Notes: a model not told the origin generated them from the sequence alone. 64,000 bases of DNA from Prorocentrum cordatum (GCA_963575745.1 CAUYUJ010015837.1:472122-536121), one strand, 5' to 3'. Shown: positions 10,576 to 22,147, counted from the first letter of the stretch. A program made the numbers and translations.

Positions 10576-11315
10576 CATCCCGTCTTGATTTTTTCGTGAC
10601 GCGAGCATGTCTGGGTCCACCAGAACCACGCTGCTAATCTCGGGCTCCTGGGGGACCCATTCCGCTGACACTCCCGCGCCGTGAAAACATCAAAAACCGT
10701 GGCGGGGGGTTCCTTTGTGCTGCTCTCGGGTTCCTGGGGGGACCCCTTTCCCCGACATCCCGCGCAGTGAACTCAAGTCTGGGTCCTAGTCCATCCTCCT
10801 CTTCCTCCTCCTCCTCCCTTCCTCCTCCTCTGTGCCCTGCTTTCTTTGTCTCACCAAGACGTGCTTGGACCCAGCTTCTGGTCTGGCGGGCTTTCTCGTT
10901 ACGACGGTGGTTGCTGAGGCATGTCGTCCGCTCCTTCCGTTGAAGCCGACGATATGGATGGGTAGCCTTCCCAAGGGTGCCCTGACATCCTCGCGGTCTA
11001 GGAAACCACTTTCGATGGCCAGCACTGCTCGAAAAGCTTTGGCATGGGGCGTCCACGGGGCTTGCATCCTTCTCGCGCATCCCTACTACCAGTGTTCACT
11101 GTATCTTCTCCCTCTGGAAAAAAAAACTGGGTCCGAGCCCCTGTCCTCCGGGCCGCCCCGCATCGCGGCGCCGCCCCGCCCGCAGGCCCCCGCCGGCCCC
11201 GCAGCTGGCGACGCGCAGGGGCGGCCCGCGCCAGCCACGCGCAGAGGGGGCCTGGGGGAGGGGGGAGGGCTTCCCAGACCCAGACCTCGGGCGTCTCGAA
11301 AAAATCGAGACGGAG
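10576..11315. other. Unassigned region with a local 110 bp duplication
   Basis: CTCGGGCTCCTGGGGGACCC (about 10,638) and CTCGGGTTCCTGGGGGGACC (about 10,724) head two similar 55-60 bp blocks that end CGCGC(C/A)GTGAA. A short CCT run lies at 10,795-10,830. No gene recognised. Confidence 0.4.
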
Positions 11316-11412
11316 GTTTTTCGTTATTTTCGGCCTCCCGGGGCCCTCGCCGGGCCTCGGGACCGTCAAAAAACGACTCGGGATGAAGAACCGGTCCCGG
11401 GGAAGTGGTCGG
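11316..11412 (+). repeat. Dispersed 100 bp repeat, copy 2
   Basis: TTTTCGGCCTCCCGGGGCCC, GCCGGGCCTCGGGACCGTCA, CGACTCGGGATGAAGAACCG and GGGGAAGTGGTC occur in order. The order matches 16,234-16,333 most closely. Confidence 0.65.
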
Positions 11413-11999
11413 GAGGTCGGGGGCCCGTGTCTCGAAAACATCGAGACGTCGGATGTCTGGGGAGGGAGGCTGCTCAGAAGGCGCGGGCCCCACCTCGACA
11501 GACGAGGCCCGCGCCTCCGGAGCAGCAGCCCCCCCCCCGCCTTTTTTTGTCCCTCCTCGGCGCCTTCCCTGAAGTCCGACGTTGCCCCCAAAAGTGCAGC
11601 ATCGTAAAAAAAAGTCACAGCCAGTCCCCGGGCCCCAGACCCCACCTCTCCGCGCCACTTCTCGAGCGATCGATCGATCTGCGAGGGGGCCCCGTGGCCC
11701 GAAGCGGAGCGAAAACACGCCCGGACCTCGAGCCAGCAGCTGCACCGCCAGGACCTCCGGGCGGGCCGGCCGGCGCAGGCCGCCTCTCGCTCTCGCCGCG
11801 CCGCAGGCTCGGGGCTCGAGGCCCGGGCCCTCTCCCCGGGGGGGCCGGCTCGAGGCCGCCCCCGCCGCCGCCCCGGCGGGGCCCCGCCGCCCTGCCGCTG
11901 CGGCCGCGCGCAGGAGTGGCCCGTTCGCCCGAGGTGCCCCCCCCGGTGCGGGCACGCCTCGGGAGCCCCAGGAGGCGGAGGAGAGGAGGTGCAGAGGCT
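11413..11999. other. Very GC-rich region with open frames on both strands
   Basis: More than 400 codons are open on two minus-strand frames across 11,000-12,400 and about 250 on the plus strand. All are alanine-, proline-, arginine- and glycine-rich. Multiple coincident open frames indicate a stop-poor composition rather than a gene. Confidence 0.4.
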
Positions 12000-12045
12000 C
12001 AGCCTCCTCCTCCTCCTCCTCCTCCTCCTCCTCCTCCTCCTCCTG
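12000..12045. repeat. CCT triplet run
   Basis: About 14 uninterrupted CCT units, followed by GGTTCCTGGTTCCTGATGG and a duplicated GGGTCCTCGG-CGCAGCCAAC word. Confidence 0.9.
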
Positions 12046-12175
12046 GTTCCTGGTTCCTGATGGCTGACGGGGTCCTCGGCCGCAGCCAACCTCCTGAGGG
12101 GTCCTCGGTCGCAGCCAACTTCCTCCTCCGCCTCCTCCTCGTTCCTGCTCCTTCCCCCCCCTCGATGCGATAGCA

Positions 12176-12529
12176 GTGGCTTGCGCGCTCTGTTTTGGCC
12201 CCCTCGTGGCCTCCCTGAAGCCGCGCACCAGAGGTAACTCTTGCCTAGTGCCACTCTTGCGTGTGGCCGATTCGGGGCCATGGCGAACGGCAGCATGCGC
12301 GGCCTGGCCTTCGCCACGGGGGTCACCGGCTGCGGGTGGGTGGCACCAAGAGAAGGGTGGTGAGTGCGTGGGATCGGGCAAGCGGCGAGATGGGAAACGG
12401 TTTGGTCTCATTTTTGATCCGTTCTAAGCTCTTGCAGGCTTTGTGGATCCCCACGGCCGCAATGATGGATCGTACTGCCAGGAGTGTGGCCCAGGGCACG
12501 TGGGGCAGACGCAACCAGAACAGCATTGA
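12176..12529 (+). CDS. Candidate two-exon gene fragment with a CxxC motif
   Basis: A frame open from at least 12,176 runs to a canonical GTGAGT donor at 12,360. A 78 bp interval ends TCTTGCAG at 12,437. Splicing keeps the frame open and gives a junction reading GGWHQEKGG then FVDPHGRNDGSYCQECGPGH before a TGA at 12,527-12,529. The second exon contains a CQEC motif (C-x2-C) and is unlike the surrounding low-complexity sequence. I do not recognise the family. The true 5' start is not visible and the region upstream of about 12,280 may not be coding. The short 78 bp intron and the phase match support a real splice. The final exon could also continue through a further GT site near 12,500. Confidence 0.4.
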
Positions 12530-12775
12530 TCTGTGAGGTTTTTGGAGGGATGAATCGGGGGGGGGCGTGCCAACCAACCCTCGGTCTTCGCTTGCGCCTG
12601 ACCTCCCCTCAGCGGAATCTCCTGTCCGTTCGATGCTCGATCAGTTGCCATTTCTCGTCGCCTAGCTGCAGGTTCTGTCGCAGGCAGAGATGCTGGGGCG
12701 CCACTCGTCTCTCGTGTCTGCCCTTCTCCCGCTCCCTCCAAGCTCCGACAGACACCCCGCACCCAGGAGGGAGAA

Positions 12776-12840
12776 GGAGGAGGAGAAGCAGAGCAGAGCA
12801 GAGCAGAGACGAGCAGAGCAGAGCAGAGCAGAGCAGAACG
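12776..12840. repeat. AGCAG pentamer tract
   Basis: Eleven or so AGCAG units with one interruption (GAGACG). A pentamer cannot hold one amino-acid repeat in phase, so coding use is unlikely. Confidence 0.85.
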
Positions 12841-13127
12841 TCAGCCAGATACTGACAACATGCTTGCACCAGAGTGCTTCTATGGTCCAGCTTGATTGTC
12901 TGACCTTGATCGAATCGTGACTTGGGGGGGGGCCGGGTGCCGCCGGTATCGCGCAGGCTGGGGTGGAGGACGCGGCCAAGGAGCGGAGACAGCCGCTGGG
13001 CGCAGGACCTGGCTCGGAGGCGCGGCCCGCCGCCTCGCTTCCAATCTTGCCTGGCCCCCTTCCCCCCCACGGACCCCCGCCTGTCGTGAAGGGGTCGGCG
13101 GGAGCGCATCCAGCGCAGTGCTTGCGC

Positions 13128-13309
13128 TACAGTCGGACCGAGGTGACGATAGAGTCGAGGTCGGCTTGGGGAGGGGTACCTTCGTGCTCTTCGTGTCTGT
13201 TGGATGCTCTTGTGCATCCTGGGGAGGGTACCCTTGGATACTCTGCTTGTTTTGGCCGACGGAGGGCCTCACGGTTCTTGAGGGATGTTCTTCTGGCCGT
13301 CCGACTGTA
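13128..13309 (+). mobile_element. 180 bp terminal-inverted-repeat element, copy 3
   Basis: The best-preserved ends of the family: left TACAGTCGGACC and right GTCCGACTGTA are near-perfect inverted repeats. The interior differs from copies 1 and 2 by a few small indels, for example GTGACGATAGAGTCGAG in place of GTATAAGATCGAG. Confidence 0.8.
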
Positions 13310-13889
13310 CAGTGGGGACCCCTTATCAAGAAGCCATATGCTTTTCGTCAGGGTGCACCGGGTTTCTACGCTGCGCGCTCTGCGCGCGCTGCGCGTCGAC
13401 TCCACGCGGGCGTTGAGGGTGCCTCGTGTGCCCCCCGGTTGCCCTGCGCGCGCGGATTGTCAGGGTTGCAGCTCTTGCTAAGGTTTCTTGCGGCCGCCCC
13501 CGCACTGTCTTCCGAGGAGGGCGAGTTGAGACAGTGGTAGCTGGCTTTCGGGGGGGGGGGACCCTCGTCGCCACGCCCGGGCGCAGCTCGGAAAACTGGT
13601 GCGTTCGGATCCTGGGAGGGATCTGGGGATCGGTTTCGAGCTGCCGTTGTCTCAACTCGCCGTGCTCCGAACTTCAGCTGGCACGAGGGTGGATTGAGAA
13701 CAGCCTTGGCTTTGCAGGGATACCCGTATGCTCTTCCTGTTCTGGCTCTTCATCTCGAAGTGTTCTTCGTGTGGGGTGTCTTCATGGTGCCTTGGGTCTT
13801 GGGCGAAGGGGCTTTTGTTTTCGGCCCACGTTATTGTGACCATGTTTCGACTATAGAAGGCCCTCTTCTCCCTTTTCTCGGTCTCGTTT
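13310..13889. other. No recognisable feature
   Basis: GC-rich sequence with overlapping open frames between the third 180 bp element and the GTT tract. No domain or repeat structure identified. Confidence 0.3.
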
Positions 13890-14077
<188 letters not shown>

Positions 14078-14101
14078 ATGTTCTCCCCCGTTTCTCATCT
14101 C

Positions 14102-14150
14102 TCTCACACTCATTCTCTATCTCTCTCTCTCTTTCTCCGTCTCTCTGTTT
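14102..14150. repeat. CT-rich tract
   Basis: Interrupted CT dinucleotides 25 bp right of the GTT array, mixed with TTTCTC words. Confidence 0.7.
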
Positions 14151-15653
14151 CTTTTTTTGCGTGTGCAAGCACGTAGCATGCGATTTGTTTCATGCGTCGG
14201 TCTTGCGCTCCCGAGTATCGCGCCTATGTAGTGTCGTGACCGAGGCGCACGCGCTGTAGATCTCTGGCAGTTTATTTCAAACGTCCTCGCAGTTTGGGTC
14301 GATGGCCCTCTGGCCGTTTTCTCGTGTAATTCCTCGTTTCCGCTACAGCCCTGGACAGAGCCCATTGATTTTTGTTGTTTCTGGATTTTGCGGGCTGTAG
14401 CTCGGACGCTATCATTCATTGTGATTGCACGTTTCGCGAACTTTTCGGTAGGATTCCACGCTCACCTCACCGACCTGCATCGTCTGGAGTTGTCTGCTTC
14501 CTTTTATCCTTCTCTCTGGTTGCGTGGGGGAAACCCATCGAACCTCATATTTGCTCTTTTCCATAAGAATAGACTCTGCCGCCCCTGGAGGCCCAGGGTT
14601 CGCCGTCTGGCTTCTCGTATTGCTTTCCGTATTGCAGTTCGTGCCGTTGTTTGGCTGGGTTTTGCTGGGCAAAAACATAATGTAGAAATCAAAATCGATC
14701 TGACCTTTTGGTTTGAACGCGACAGTGCACGATGGGTTCTCGCGTGAGGCAGTTGTACTGTTTCGAGCATTCGCCTTGTCCTCGTGCTCCCCACAGGAGC
14801 TTGGGTCTGCACTTGTTGCGCTTTCAGAGCTTCCCCTCCTTGTGTTCAGAGCTTATCCTCATTTCAGAGCAGTTTGGAAGCACCCTCCCCTCGCCCCTCC
14901 TGCTGCTGGGCGACCTCGGGGACATGACGTGTCGTCACAGTGCGCGCCAGACAAATCGAGACGGAGGCCAGGGCCATGCCACAGCCACCCTGCATGTCAG
15001 GGATCGAGGGGCCTGCAGCGGGACAGGGGCTTATGCTCCACTCCTGGTGGCTGCCGGCCCGGGTGGGGCACGCGGCGCTCTGGACACGTGGCTTGGGCAG
15101 CTGCAGCCAGCGCGCACAGCAAGGACGAGCGACCTGCCAAGGTTAATTACCCTCGCGTCCTTCCCCTTCGGTCCGTCATTGGCAACTTTCGTTGGCCGCG
15201 GCCCGCTCGAAGGCTGTCGACATGACCTTCCAAGGCCCTTGCGTCCTTATCGTGCGTCCTCGCTGATTCCGTGTGTCAGGAAGCTGGAGCGGGATACACA
15301 TGCCGCGGCGCCGTTTGTTCCGATGCGTGGCCTTCCGTCTTGGGAGGGCGCCTCGGCCACCAGGGCAAACGCCGCCTCGGGCGCGGTGGGTTCGCCGTGG
15401 GGTTTGGTGCGGCGTCGGTTTTTATCTACTTGGAGCGCGGGACGCAGGGTTTGCCGTGGGTTTGCCGTGGTGTCGGCGTCGTCCATTTGGGCGCGTCGAA
15501 TACAAACGGCGCGGCGACACATGCCGCGGCTGGCCTGGGCGAGAGCTGGATACACGCATGGCCAATTGTTTTTCCAGCGCTCAGCCCCTGTATGGCCAGG
15601 GGCGCCGGCCCTCCCCATGTGTAGCCAGCGCGTGGCCTCCAGATGTTTCACAT
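14151..15653. other. Unassigned region, one 390-codon open frame
   Basis: A plus-strand frame is open from 14,732 to 15,904, but much of it is low complexity and another frame is open in parallel from 15,273. Between 15,290 and 15,600 the words ATACACATGCCGCGGC and TTTGCCGTGG recur irregularly. No domain recognised. The odds are against a gene. Confidence 0.3.
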
Positions 15654-15787
15654 GTCCTCCTCCTCCTCCTCCTCCTCCTCCTCCTCTTCCTCCTCTTCCT
15701 CCCTCCTCCTCCTCCCCCTCCTCCTCCTCTGACTCCTTCCTCTCCTCCTCCCTCTCCTCCTCCTCCGCCACCTCCTCCCCTCCTCCT
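15654..15787. repeat. CCT-rich triplet tract
   Basis: Interrupted CCT/CTC/TCC runs of about 130 bp. They lead directly into a non-repetitive open frame at 15,788. Confidence 0.9.
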
Positions 15788-15915
15788 GGTACGCCCGCGC
15801 GCCAAGGCCACCCGGGAGCCGGTCCGCATCAGCCCAGCGCTGGCCAGCAAGATCAGGGAGGTGCAGCGGGCGGCGGCCGCCCAGGCGCGGGGGCTGTTCA
15901 GTGACGATGGGCGGC

Positions 15916-15955
<40 letters not shown>

Positions 15956-16014
15956 CGGGAAGACGAAGACCACGACGACGACGACGACGGCGACGGCGAC
16001 GACGACGAAGACGG

Positions 16015-16046
<32 letters not shown>

Positions 16047-16169
16047 CAGTCGCCCGCCCCGGGCGCGCCGACGGGAGCGGCGAGGAGCCCGCCGCTCGCG
16101 ACCGGCCCGGCGGGCTCCTGGAGCTGCAGCTGGGAGGGGTCTTGGCGCGAGGGCGAGGCCTCTTTCTAA
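15788..16169 (+). CDS. Candidate coding fragment with an acidic run
   Basis: The frame reads through VRPRAKATREPVRISPALAS, KIREVQRAAAAQARGLFSDD, then a poly-Asp run from the GAC tract and a threonine-rich stretch, and ends at TAA-type termination near 16,169. The first 40 residues look like an amphipathic, charged helix. The poly-Asp and Thr-rich parts are products of the (GAC)n/(ACG)n tract. No start codon or splice acceptor can be fixed because the left side is a CCT tract, although a pyrimidine tract ending in an acceptor could be hidden there. No family recognised. A chance open frame remains likely. Confidence 0.22.
15917..16047. repeat. GAC/ACG triplet array
   Basis: About 130 bp of GAC triplets with GGC and AAG interruptions. 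It is the only long GAC array in the window. Confidence 0.95.
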
Positions 16170-16233
16170 GAGGACTGGGTGCGTCTCCGGAGGCACGCAG
16201 AGCTCCGACGCTCCGCAGCAATCGGAGCGGCCG

Positions 16234-16333
16234 GTTTTTGCCACTTTCGGCCTCGGGGGGCCCTCGCCAGGCCTCGGGGCCGTCAACAAAGATACGCAGG
16301 ACGAAAAACGCGCCCTGGGGAAGTGGTCCAGGG
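16234..16333 (+). repeat. Dispersed 100 bp repeat, copy 3
   Basis: TTTCGGCCTCGGGGGGCCCT, CGCCAGGCCTCGGGGCCGTC and GGGGAAGTGGTCC in the family order. It lies 190 bp right of the GAC array. Confidence 0.65.
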
Positions 16334-16617
16334 CCCACGCATCGAAAAATTGGAGCGGCCAGATGTCTGGTAAGGCTGAGGGCTTCTTACATTCATTCAG
16401 CAGCAACGCGCGGCGCCTCCGCCGAGTAAACAGATGTTAGAACCAAAACCTCGCTTCGGGGGTATTTGGGCACGGCGTCTTCGCCAAATATCAGTGTGCG
16501 GCAAATGATAGCTTGAATGTAGGATGGACTGGACCGGGCGGGGCTAGTACGAGGATAATCAGATAATCAGTTGCAGAGCGTCCAGGAACGCTCACGCTCT
16601 GAGAAGGCCGCGGCGCC

Positions 16618-16785
16618 CGAGACATCCTGATCGAGTTCGGTCCGGGAGGGTACGCACGTGTTCTTCGTGTTTGTTGGATGTTCTTGTGCATCCTGGGAAC
16701 GGTACGCTCGGATGTTCTGTTTGTTCTGGCCGGCGGAGGGTCTCATGTTCTTGGAGGATGTTCTTCTGGCCTAGGTCCGACTGTA
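16618..16785 (+). mobile_element. 180 bp terminal-inverted-repeat element, copy 4
   Basis: The right end GGTCCGACTGTA is intact. The left terminal repeat is lost or diverged, so the copy starts near ATCCTGATCGAG. The interior GTGTTTGTTGGATGTTCTTG and CGGCGGAGGGTCTCATGTTC words match copy 1 almost exactly. Confidence 0.7.
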
Positions 16786-17225
16786 CCTCAGAGAAGCCGG
16801 GAGGGCTTCTGAGGAGGCCCCTGCCTTCCGAGAAGCCCCCCCGCCTTCTCAGAGGGCCTCCCTCTCCTCCCCGCGCCGCGATCTTGGCGCGCGCCGCCAG
16901 GACGAGGCCCGTCTCCCCCCCGGCGCAGTGGCACAGGGCGACGCGAGGGCCACGGCTGTTGCTTGTTGGGCTCTCGGTTGGAAAACTCCGGTGGCGCTGC
17001 CGCGCGATGCCGCCGCCGCGCTCGGGCGGGCGCCCAGGGGGGGGGGGGGGGGGCCGGGCGCTGGGCGGGGGATCCACGGAAGGTCCCTCCCCCAATTTTG
17101 TATTTGGGGCACGTTCCCTGCCTGGACGGCCAGAAACGCAGGAACTCGGTCATACAAATGAGCGCATCTTGGGCTCGATGCATCGGAGGGGCCCAACTGC
17201 TGCGTTGCAAGGAGTCAGAGGGCCC
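16786..17225. other. Unassigned GC-rich region
   Basis: Short GAGAAGCC(C/G) words repeat near 16,793-16,860, and an 18-base G run occurs at about 17,036-17,053. No gene recognised. Confidence 0.35.
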
Positions 17226-18186
17226 GACACGCACACACACACGCACACACACAAACACACACACAACACACACAACACACACACACAACACACCAACATA
17301 CACAAACGCACACGCACACGCACACGCACACGCACACGCACACACACCCACACACCCACACGCACACTCGCACCCACACCCACCCACAGAGACATACACA
17401 CACCCAAACACCCACACACAACACAAGCACACACAACACAAACACACACACACACTCACAAACACACACACAAACACGAACACACACGCACACACACACA
17501 CCCACAACCACACACAAACACACAAGCACACACACAACCACACGCACAAACACACACACACACACACTCAACCACACACGCAAACACACAGAGACACACA
17601 CACAAACACACAAGCACACACAAGCACACACACACACGCACACAAAGACACAGCCACACACAAACACACACAAACACAAATACACACAACCACACCCAAC
17701 CTCACACAACCACACACAACCACACAAGCAAGCTCACACAAACAAACACACACAACCACACACACAAACACATAACCACACACAGACACAGACACAACAA
17801 ACACAAACACATAAACAGACAGCTTCACAAACATGTGAACACACGAACACACGAACACACGAATTCACGAACACACGAACACACGAACACACGATTACAC
17901 GAACACACGAGCACACGAACACACACAAACACACAGACACACAAACACACAAACGCACAAAGACACAATCACACAAGCACACAAACATACACAAACACAC
18001 GAACACACGAACACTCAAACACACAGACACGCGAACACACAAACGCACAAACACACAATCACACGAGCACGCAAACATACACAAACACACGAACACACGA
18101 ACACACAAACACACACAGACAAACACACAAACGCACAAACACACAATCACACAAGCACACAAGCACACACACAGCACACGCACACC
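17226..18186. repeat. 1 kb CA-rich satellite
   Basis: Two domains: 17,226-17,830 is dominated by CACACA with AAACAC interruptions, and 17,830-18,186 by an ACACACGAACAC-type unit. Threonine/histidine and valine/cysteine open frames across it are translation artefacts. At nearly 1 kb this is the longest dinucleotide-based tract here and could adopt Z-DNA. Confidence 0.95.
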
Positions 18187-18257
18187 TACCGCTGCAAGCG
18201 CGGTGGCGGATAACAAGTTTAGATCATTAGAAGTTTTGTTGACCCCCCGTGCCCGAT

Positions 18258-18900
18258 GTTCTTCAATTTGGAATGCTCCTTCCGGGGCTCGCATCTGATT
18301 TTTGAGAAGGGAAAAATTGGGATCACCAAGCTGGGTTGTATTGAGCCCCGGTTTACAACAACATCGGCTCCCGCCTAGCATTTCTTCATATCATTTTTTG
18401 GGCGAGCACACGCTTTCGCAGCACTCCCTCACAACTTGTGCAGGAATCGCGCTCTCGCGTGGGACCCCCTTACATCTTTTGCAAACGCCGCGCCCTGGAC
18501 GCTCAAGACTCGCGCTTTCGCTTTGGTTTTTCGTGCGATTCGTGTGGGAATCGCGCTATCGCTCGAGACTCTCTCGCGGTTCATGCAGCATGCACGCTTC
18601 AGCAACCCACCTGCTCGACCTGGCCGCCTGGGGCTGCCCTCCCGACCCGCCCATTGGGGTCTACCCGCCCGATGGACCCACCTGTTTCTGCCGCGTGTTT
18701 TCTACTCTTAGCCCTCCCGTCCAGCCCCGGCCAGTTGACCCCATGTGTGGTTCGTCGCGTCGTGTTTTTTTTGTGAGTTCTCATTCTCGAAGAACGACCA
18801 TTGTTGATCCCCCCGCCAGAACCCACGGTGTTTTTTCATTCTGAGATTGCGCTACTCCGGCTGCTTCCTACCTTGTGGTTGTTGTCGTTGATTTCTCATA
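18258..18900. repeat. 0.6 kb repeat family, copy 1 (diverged)
   Basis: Contains CGGGGCTCGCATCTGATTTT, TTTACAACAACATCGGCTCC and GTCTACCCGCCCGATGGACC in the order shared with copies starting at 18,943 and 19,983. Inside each copy a 45-50 bp sub-repeat of GGAATCGCGCTCTCGC type recurs four to five times. Confidence 0.7.
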
Positions 18901-18942
18901 TGTAAAAAATATTTGATCACCCCTCTGGTAACGATTCTATTT

Positions 18943-19566
18943 GTTCAATTGAAGTGCCTTTCTCGGGGCTCGCACCCTGTTTTCCAACAGGGACAGCGAA
19001 GTGCCACCAAACTGGGCCCCTGGCCCCCAGTTTACAACAACATCAGCTCCCGCCTGATATTTCCTGACAGTGTATTTCAGAATCGCGCTCTCGCGCAGGA
19101 TGTCCTTGCAATTTATTAAGACGCCGCTCCCTCGACATTCAGGAATCATGCTCTCGCTTTGGCTTTTCTCACGGTTTCCCTGGTAATAGCGCTATCGCTC
19201 GAGACTTCCTCGCGATTCATGCAGGGCTCACGCTTCAACAACCCTCCTGCTCGACGTGGCCGCCTGGGCCCGCCTTCCCATCCCGCCCATTAGGGTCTAC
19301 CCGCCCGATCTGCCCGTCTGGTTCTGCCACGTATTTTCTGTTCCTAGCCTCCCTCCTGCGAATCCCTCTCGTGTTCCATCCTTCTCCCTCCCTCTTCCAT
19401 CCGTTCTTTTTGCCACTTGTTTTACGGGCTGCACTCAGTGCAAGTGGCAGGTAAGGAAGATATACCCCACAGGGGGTACGATCGAAAACGAAGAGTGCGG
19501 GTACCGAGGGTTGGGGATGCACGTGTTAATTTGCCCGCCAGCAGATAGGAGCGAACAGACTTAGAA
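18943..19566. repeat. 0.6 kb repeat family, copy 2
   Basis: Begins GTTCAATTGAAGTGCCT and shares GGGGCTCGCACCCTGTTTTC, ACAACATCAGCTCCCGCCTG and GTCTACCCGCCCGATCTGCC with its neighbours. It is followed directly by a GTT tract. Confidence 0.8.
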
Positions 19567-19585
19567 TGATTGGCGTTGCCGTCGT

Positions 19586-19702
19586 TATTGTTTTTTGTTT
19601 TTCCTCTGCTGCTGCTGTTGTTGTCGTTGTTGTTGCTGTTTTTGTTGTTGCTGTCAGGTGCTGGTGTTGTGTTATCGTTGTCGTTGTAGCTGTTGCTGTT
19701 GA

Positions 19703-19741
<39 letters not shown>

Positions 19742-19974
19742 CTGTGGTGTTGTTTTTGGTGGTGCTGTTGCTGTTGTTGCTGCTGCTGTGCTTGTTATTG
19801 TTGCTGCTGTTGTTGTTGTTGTTGTTGTCGGTGTCGTTGCTGCGGTTGTGTGGTGTCACTGTTGTTGTTTCTGCTGTTGCTGTTACTGTTGCTATTGTAG
19901 TTGTTGCAGTTGTTGTTGTTGTTGTTGTTGTTGTTGTTGGTGTTGTTGTTGTTGTTGTTGTTGTTGTTGTACCG
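19586..19974. repeat. GTT-rich triplet tract
   Basis: About 390 bp of GTT with GCT, GTC and GGT interruptions, joining copies 2 and 3 of the 0.6 kb repeat. Val/Leu/Cys open frames here are artefacts. Confidence 0.95.
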
Positions 19975-19982
19975 CTGTATTT

Positions 19983-20600
19983 GTTCAATTGAAGTGCCTC
20001 CCTCGGGGCTCGCACCCTGTTTTCCACCAGGGAAAGCGAAGTGTCACCAAACTGGGCCCCTGGCCCCGAGTTGCAACAATCACGGCTCCCGCCTGATACT
20101 TCGTCGCCATGTATTTCAAAATCGCGTTCTCGCGTGGGGCTTTCTCGCCATTTATTCAGACGCCGCGCCCTCGACGCTCAGGAATCACGCTCTCGCTGTG
20201 GATGTCCTGACGATTTATTTGGGAATCGCACTATCGCTCGAGATTTCCTTGCGATTCATGCAAGGCTCACGCCTCAGCAGCGCGCCTTCTCGACCTGGCC
20301 GCTTGGGCCCGCCTTCCTGACCCGCCCGTCAGTGTCTACCCGTGCGATGTATCCGTCTGGTTTTGCCACGCGTTTTCTGCTCCTAGCCCCCCTTTTGCTA
20401 ATCCCGTTCTCCATCCTTCTCCCTCCCCCTTCCATCGGTCCTTTTTTCCCCAGCTTCAGGGCTGCACAATTTACACGCGGTAGGTAAGGACGACATACCC
20501 CCATGGAGGTACGATGGGTGACGAAATGGGTGGGTATTGAGGGTTTGCGATATGCGTGTTGAATGGCACGCGAGCAGGTAAGAGCAACCAGTCTTAACCC
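19983..20600. repeat. 0.6 kb repeat family, copy 3
   Basis: Starts with the same GTTCAATTGAAGTGCCT as copy 2, 1,040 bp to its left, and is the closer relative of copy 2. It too runs into a GTT tract, so the unit of duplication probably included the GTT array. Confidence 0.8.
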
Positions 20601-20603
20601 ACT

Positions 20604-20733
20604 TGCTGTTGTTGGTGATGGTGGTTGTTAGTGATTATGATGGTGTTGTTGTTGTTGCTGTTGTTGCTGCGGTTGTTGTGGTTGTTGTTGTGGTTGTTGT
20701 TGTTGTTGTTGTTGTTGTGGTTGTTGTTGAACA
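20604..20733. repeat. GTT-rich triplet tract after copy 3
   Basis: GTT runs with GGT and GCT interruptions. The position relative to copy 3 matches that of the 19,586 tract relative to copy 2. Confidence 0.9.
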
Positions 20734-21489
20734 TTATTACTTCTAAAGAATAATTATTGTTGGGGCCCCTGCTGCGCGACCCCCCCGCCGCGCCTAGGCC
20801 GCAGCCTCATTTTCATAATTTTCGTGAGGAAGTCTCAGGCAAAACGGGTTGGTCCGGATCCGGTTGTGTTGTTACGATCGGTTTTCCCTTGCAAGAAATA
20901 AGCTAAAGTGGACATGTCTTGTTCTAACATAACCAAACTTCAAGAATCCCTTGCAAAAAACAAGGTAAAGTGGACACTCGCGCGCGCAAGACGAAATCCT
21001 TCCAAAACCTTAGTTTTCGTAGCGATTTTAACATAAAAACATCAAAAAACCAATGGTTTTTCAAAAAAATGGTCAAACTTTCATCCCGCGCGCTCTTGCG
21101 GATTCGTAGGAAACCCAACACTTTTTAATCATTTCTGTCAAACGGGCTTTTGCGAGCAACTTTTTCGAACTTCTGCAACAACGGTTGCGCACCTGCCAGG
21201 GCCATCATCCCTGTCAAATAATACCATGCGGGACACATTCGTTTTTTCTTCGCGCGCGCACGCCGTCGTCGTCGGCCGCGGGGCCCTGAATAGTAGCCAC
21301 GGTCGTCCGCATGCCACGAAGTGAAGTGTCCGAACGTCATAGGGCGGGAAGCTGGGTGTGGGTGGTGGCGAAGAGTCGTTTGGAAATTTGGTAGAGCTTG
21401 AACCGGCCCCCCCACAAAGTGGGGGTATTGCCCGCCTCCTACGAAAACCCTGGCACTGGTGAGAACGGTGTGTCCCCACGTGCTAGTAA
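20734..21489. other. AT-richer unassigned region
   Basis: Local drop in GC. CCTTGCAA(G/A)AAA words and GTAAAGTGGACA occur twice near 20,890-20,975. A GAGGAAGTCTCAGGC word at 20,828 recalls the GTCTCGAGCG motif of other repeat families. No gene seen. Confidence 0.35.
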
Positions 21490-21516
21490 TTGTTGTTGTT
21501 GTTGTTGTTGTTGTGG

Positions 21517-21552
<36 letters not shown>

Positions 21553-21577
21553 GTGTTGTTGTTGTTGTTGGTGGTGC

Positions 21578-21615
<38 letters not shown>

Positions 21616-21617
21616 TT
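21490..21617. repeat. GTT-rich triplet tract
   Basis: About 128 bp of GTT with few interruptions, immediately left of a copy of the dispersed 100 bp repeat. Confidence 0.9.
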
Positions 21618-21625
21618 GTATAGTG

Positions 21626-21722
21626 TTGTCGGCCTCTGGGGGCCCCTTACTGTGCCCCCTGGCTGTCAGGCAACAGCTCAGGATGGAAACGCGGTTCTGG
21701 GGAAGGGGTTTACACCTTTGGG
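21626..21722 (+). repeat. Dispersed 100 bp repeat, copy 4 (diverged)
   Basis: GTCGGCCTCTGGGGGCCCCT, AGGATGGAAACGCGGTTCTG and GGGGAAGGGG in family order. It lies directly beside a triplet tract, as do several other copies. Confidence 0.5.
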
Positions 21723-22064
21723 GAGCCACGCTGCGAAAGAAGCAGGATGTCTGGGAGGACCAAAGAGAGGTCCCCCAAGGAAGCGCCCCAGAAATTGGAA
21801 CCCTGGGCGTCTGGGAAGACCTCCAGTGGTCTACGCGCTGGAGAAAGTCGCGGCGCATGGGCCCCACAACCCCCACCACCCTTCGACCTCGATCGGTGGA
21901 GGTTAGCCAGCGGCGGTCCGCTTCGCTCGTGCCCGCACGCAAATGCTTCGGAACGATCGGGGGCGTACGGAAGGAACGGGCGCCAAGACCGACCGAAGTT
22001 TCTGCCCATTTTAGAGAGGCTCGCCGTCGGTGTCGCCGCGGGCGTTGACCGCTTGATGCAGAAG

Positions 22065-22147
<83 letters not shown>
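22065..22147. repeat. GA dinucleotide tract
   Basis: About 83 bp of GAGA with occasional AAAG interruptions. Confidence 0.95.

Noticed and set aside
11000-12411. Two overlapping minus-strand frames of more than 440 codons
   Set aside because: Both are Ala/Pro/Arg/Gly-rich, coincide with each other and with open plus-strand frames, and contain triplet-repeat products. Composition explains them.
14732-15904. 390-codon plus-strand frame
   Set aside because: About a quarter is CCT tract, a second frame is open in parallel, and no domain is visible.
17200-18230. 500-codon THTH-rich frame and VCVC-rich counterparts
   Set aside because: Direct translations of the CA-rich satellite.
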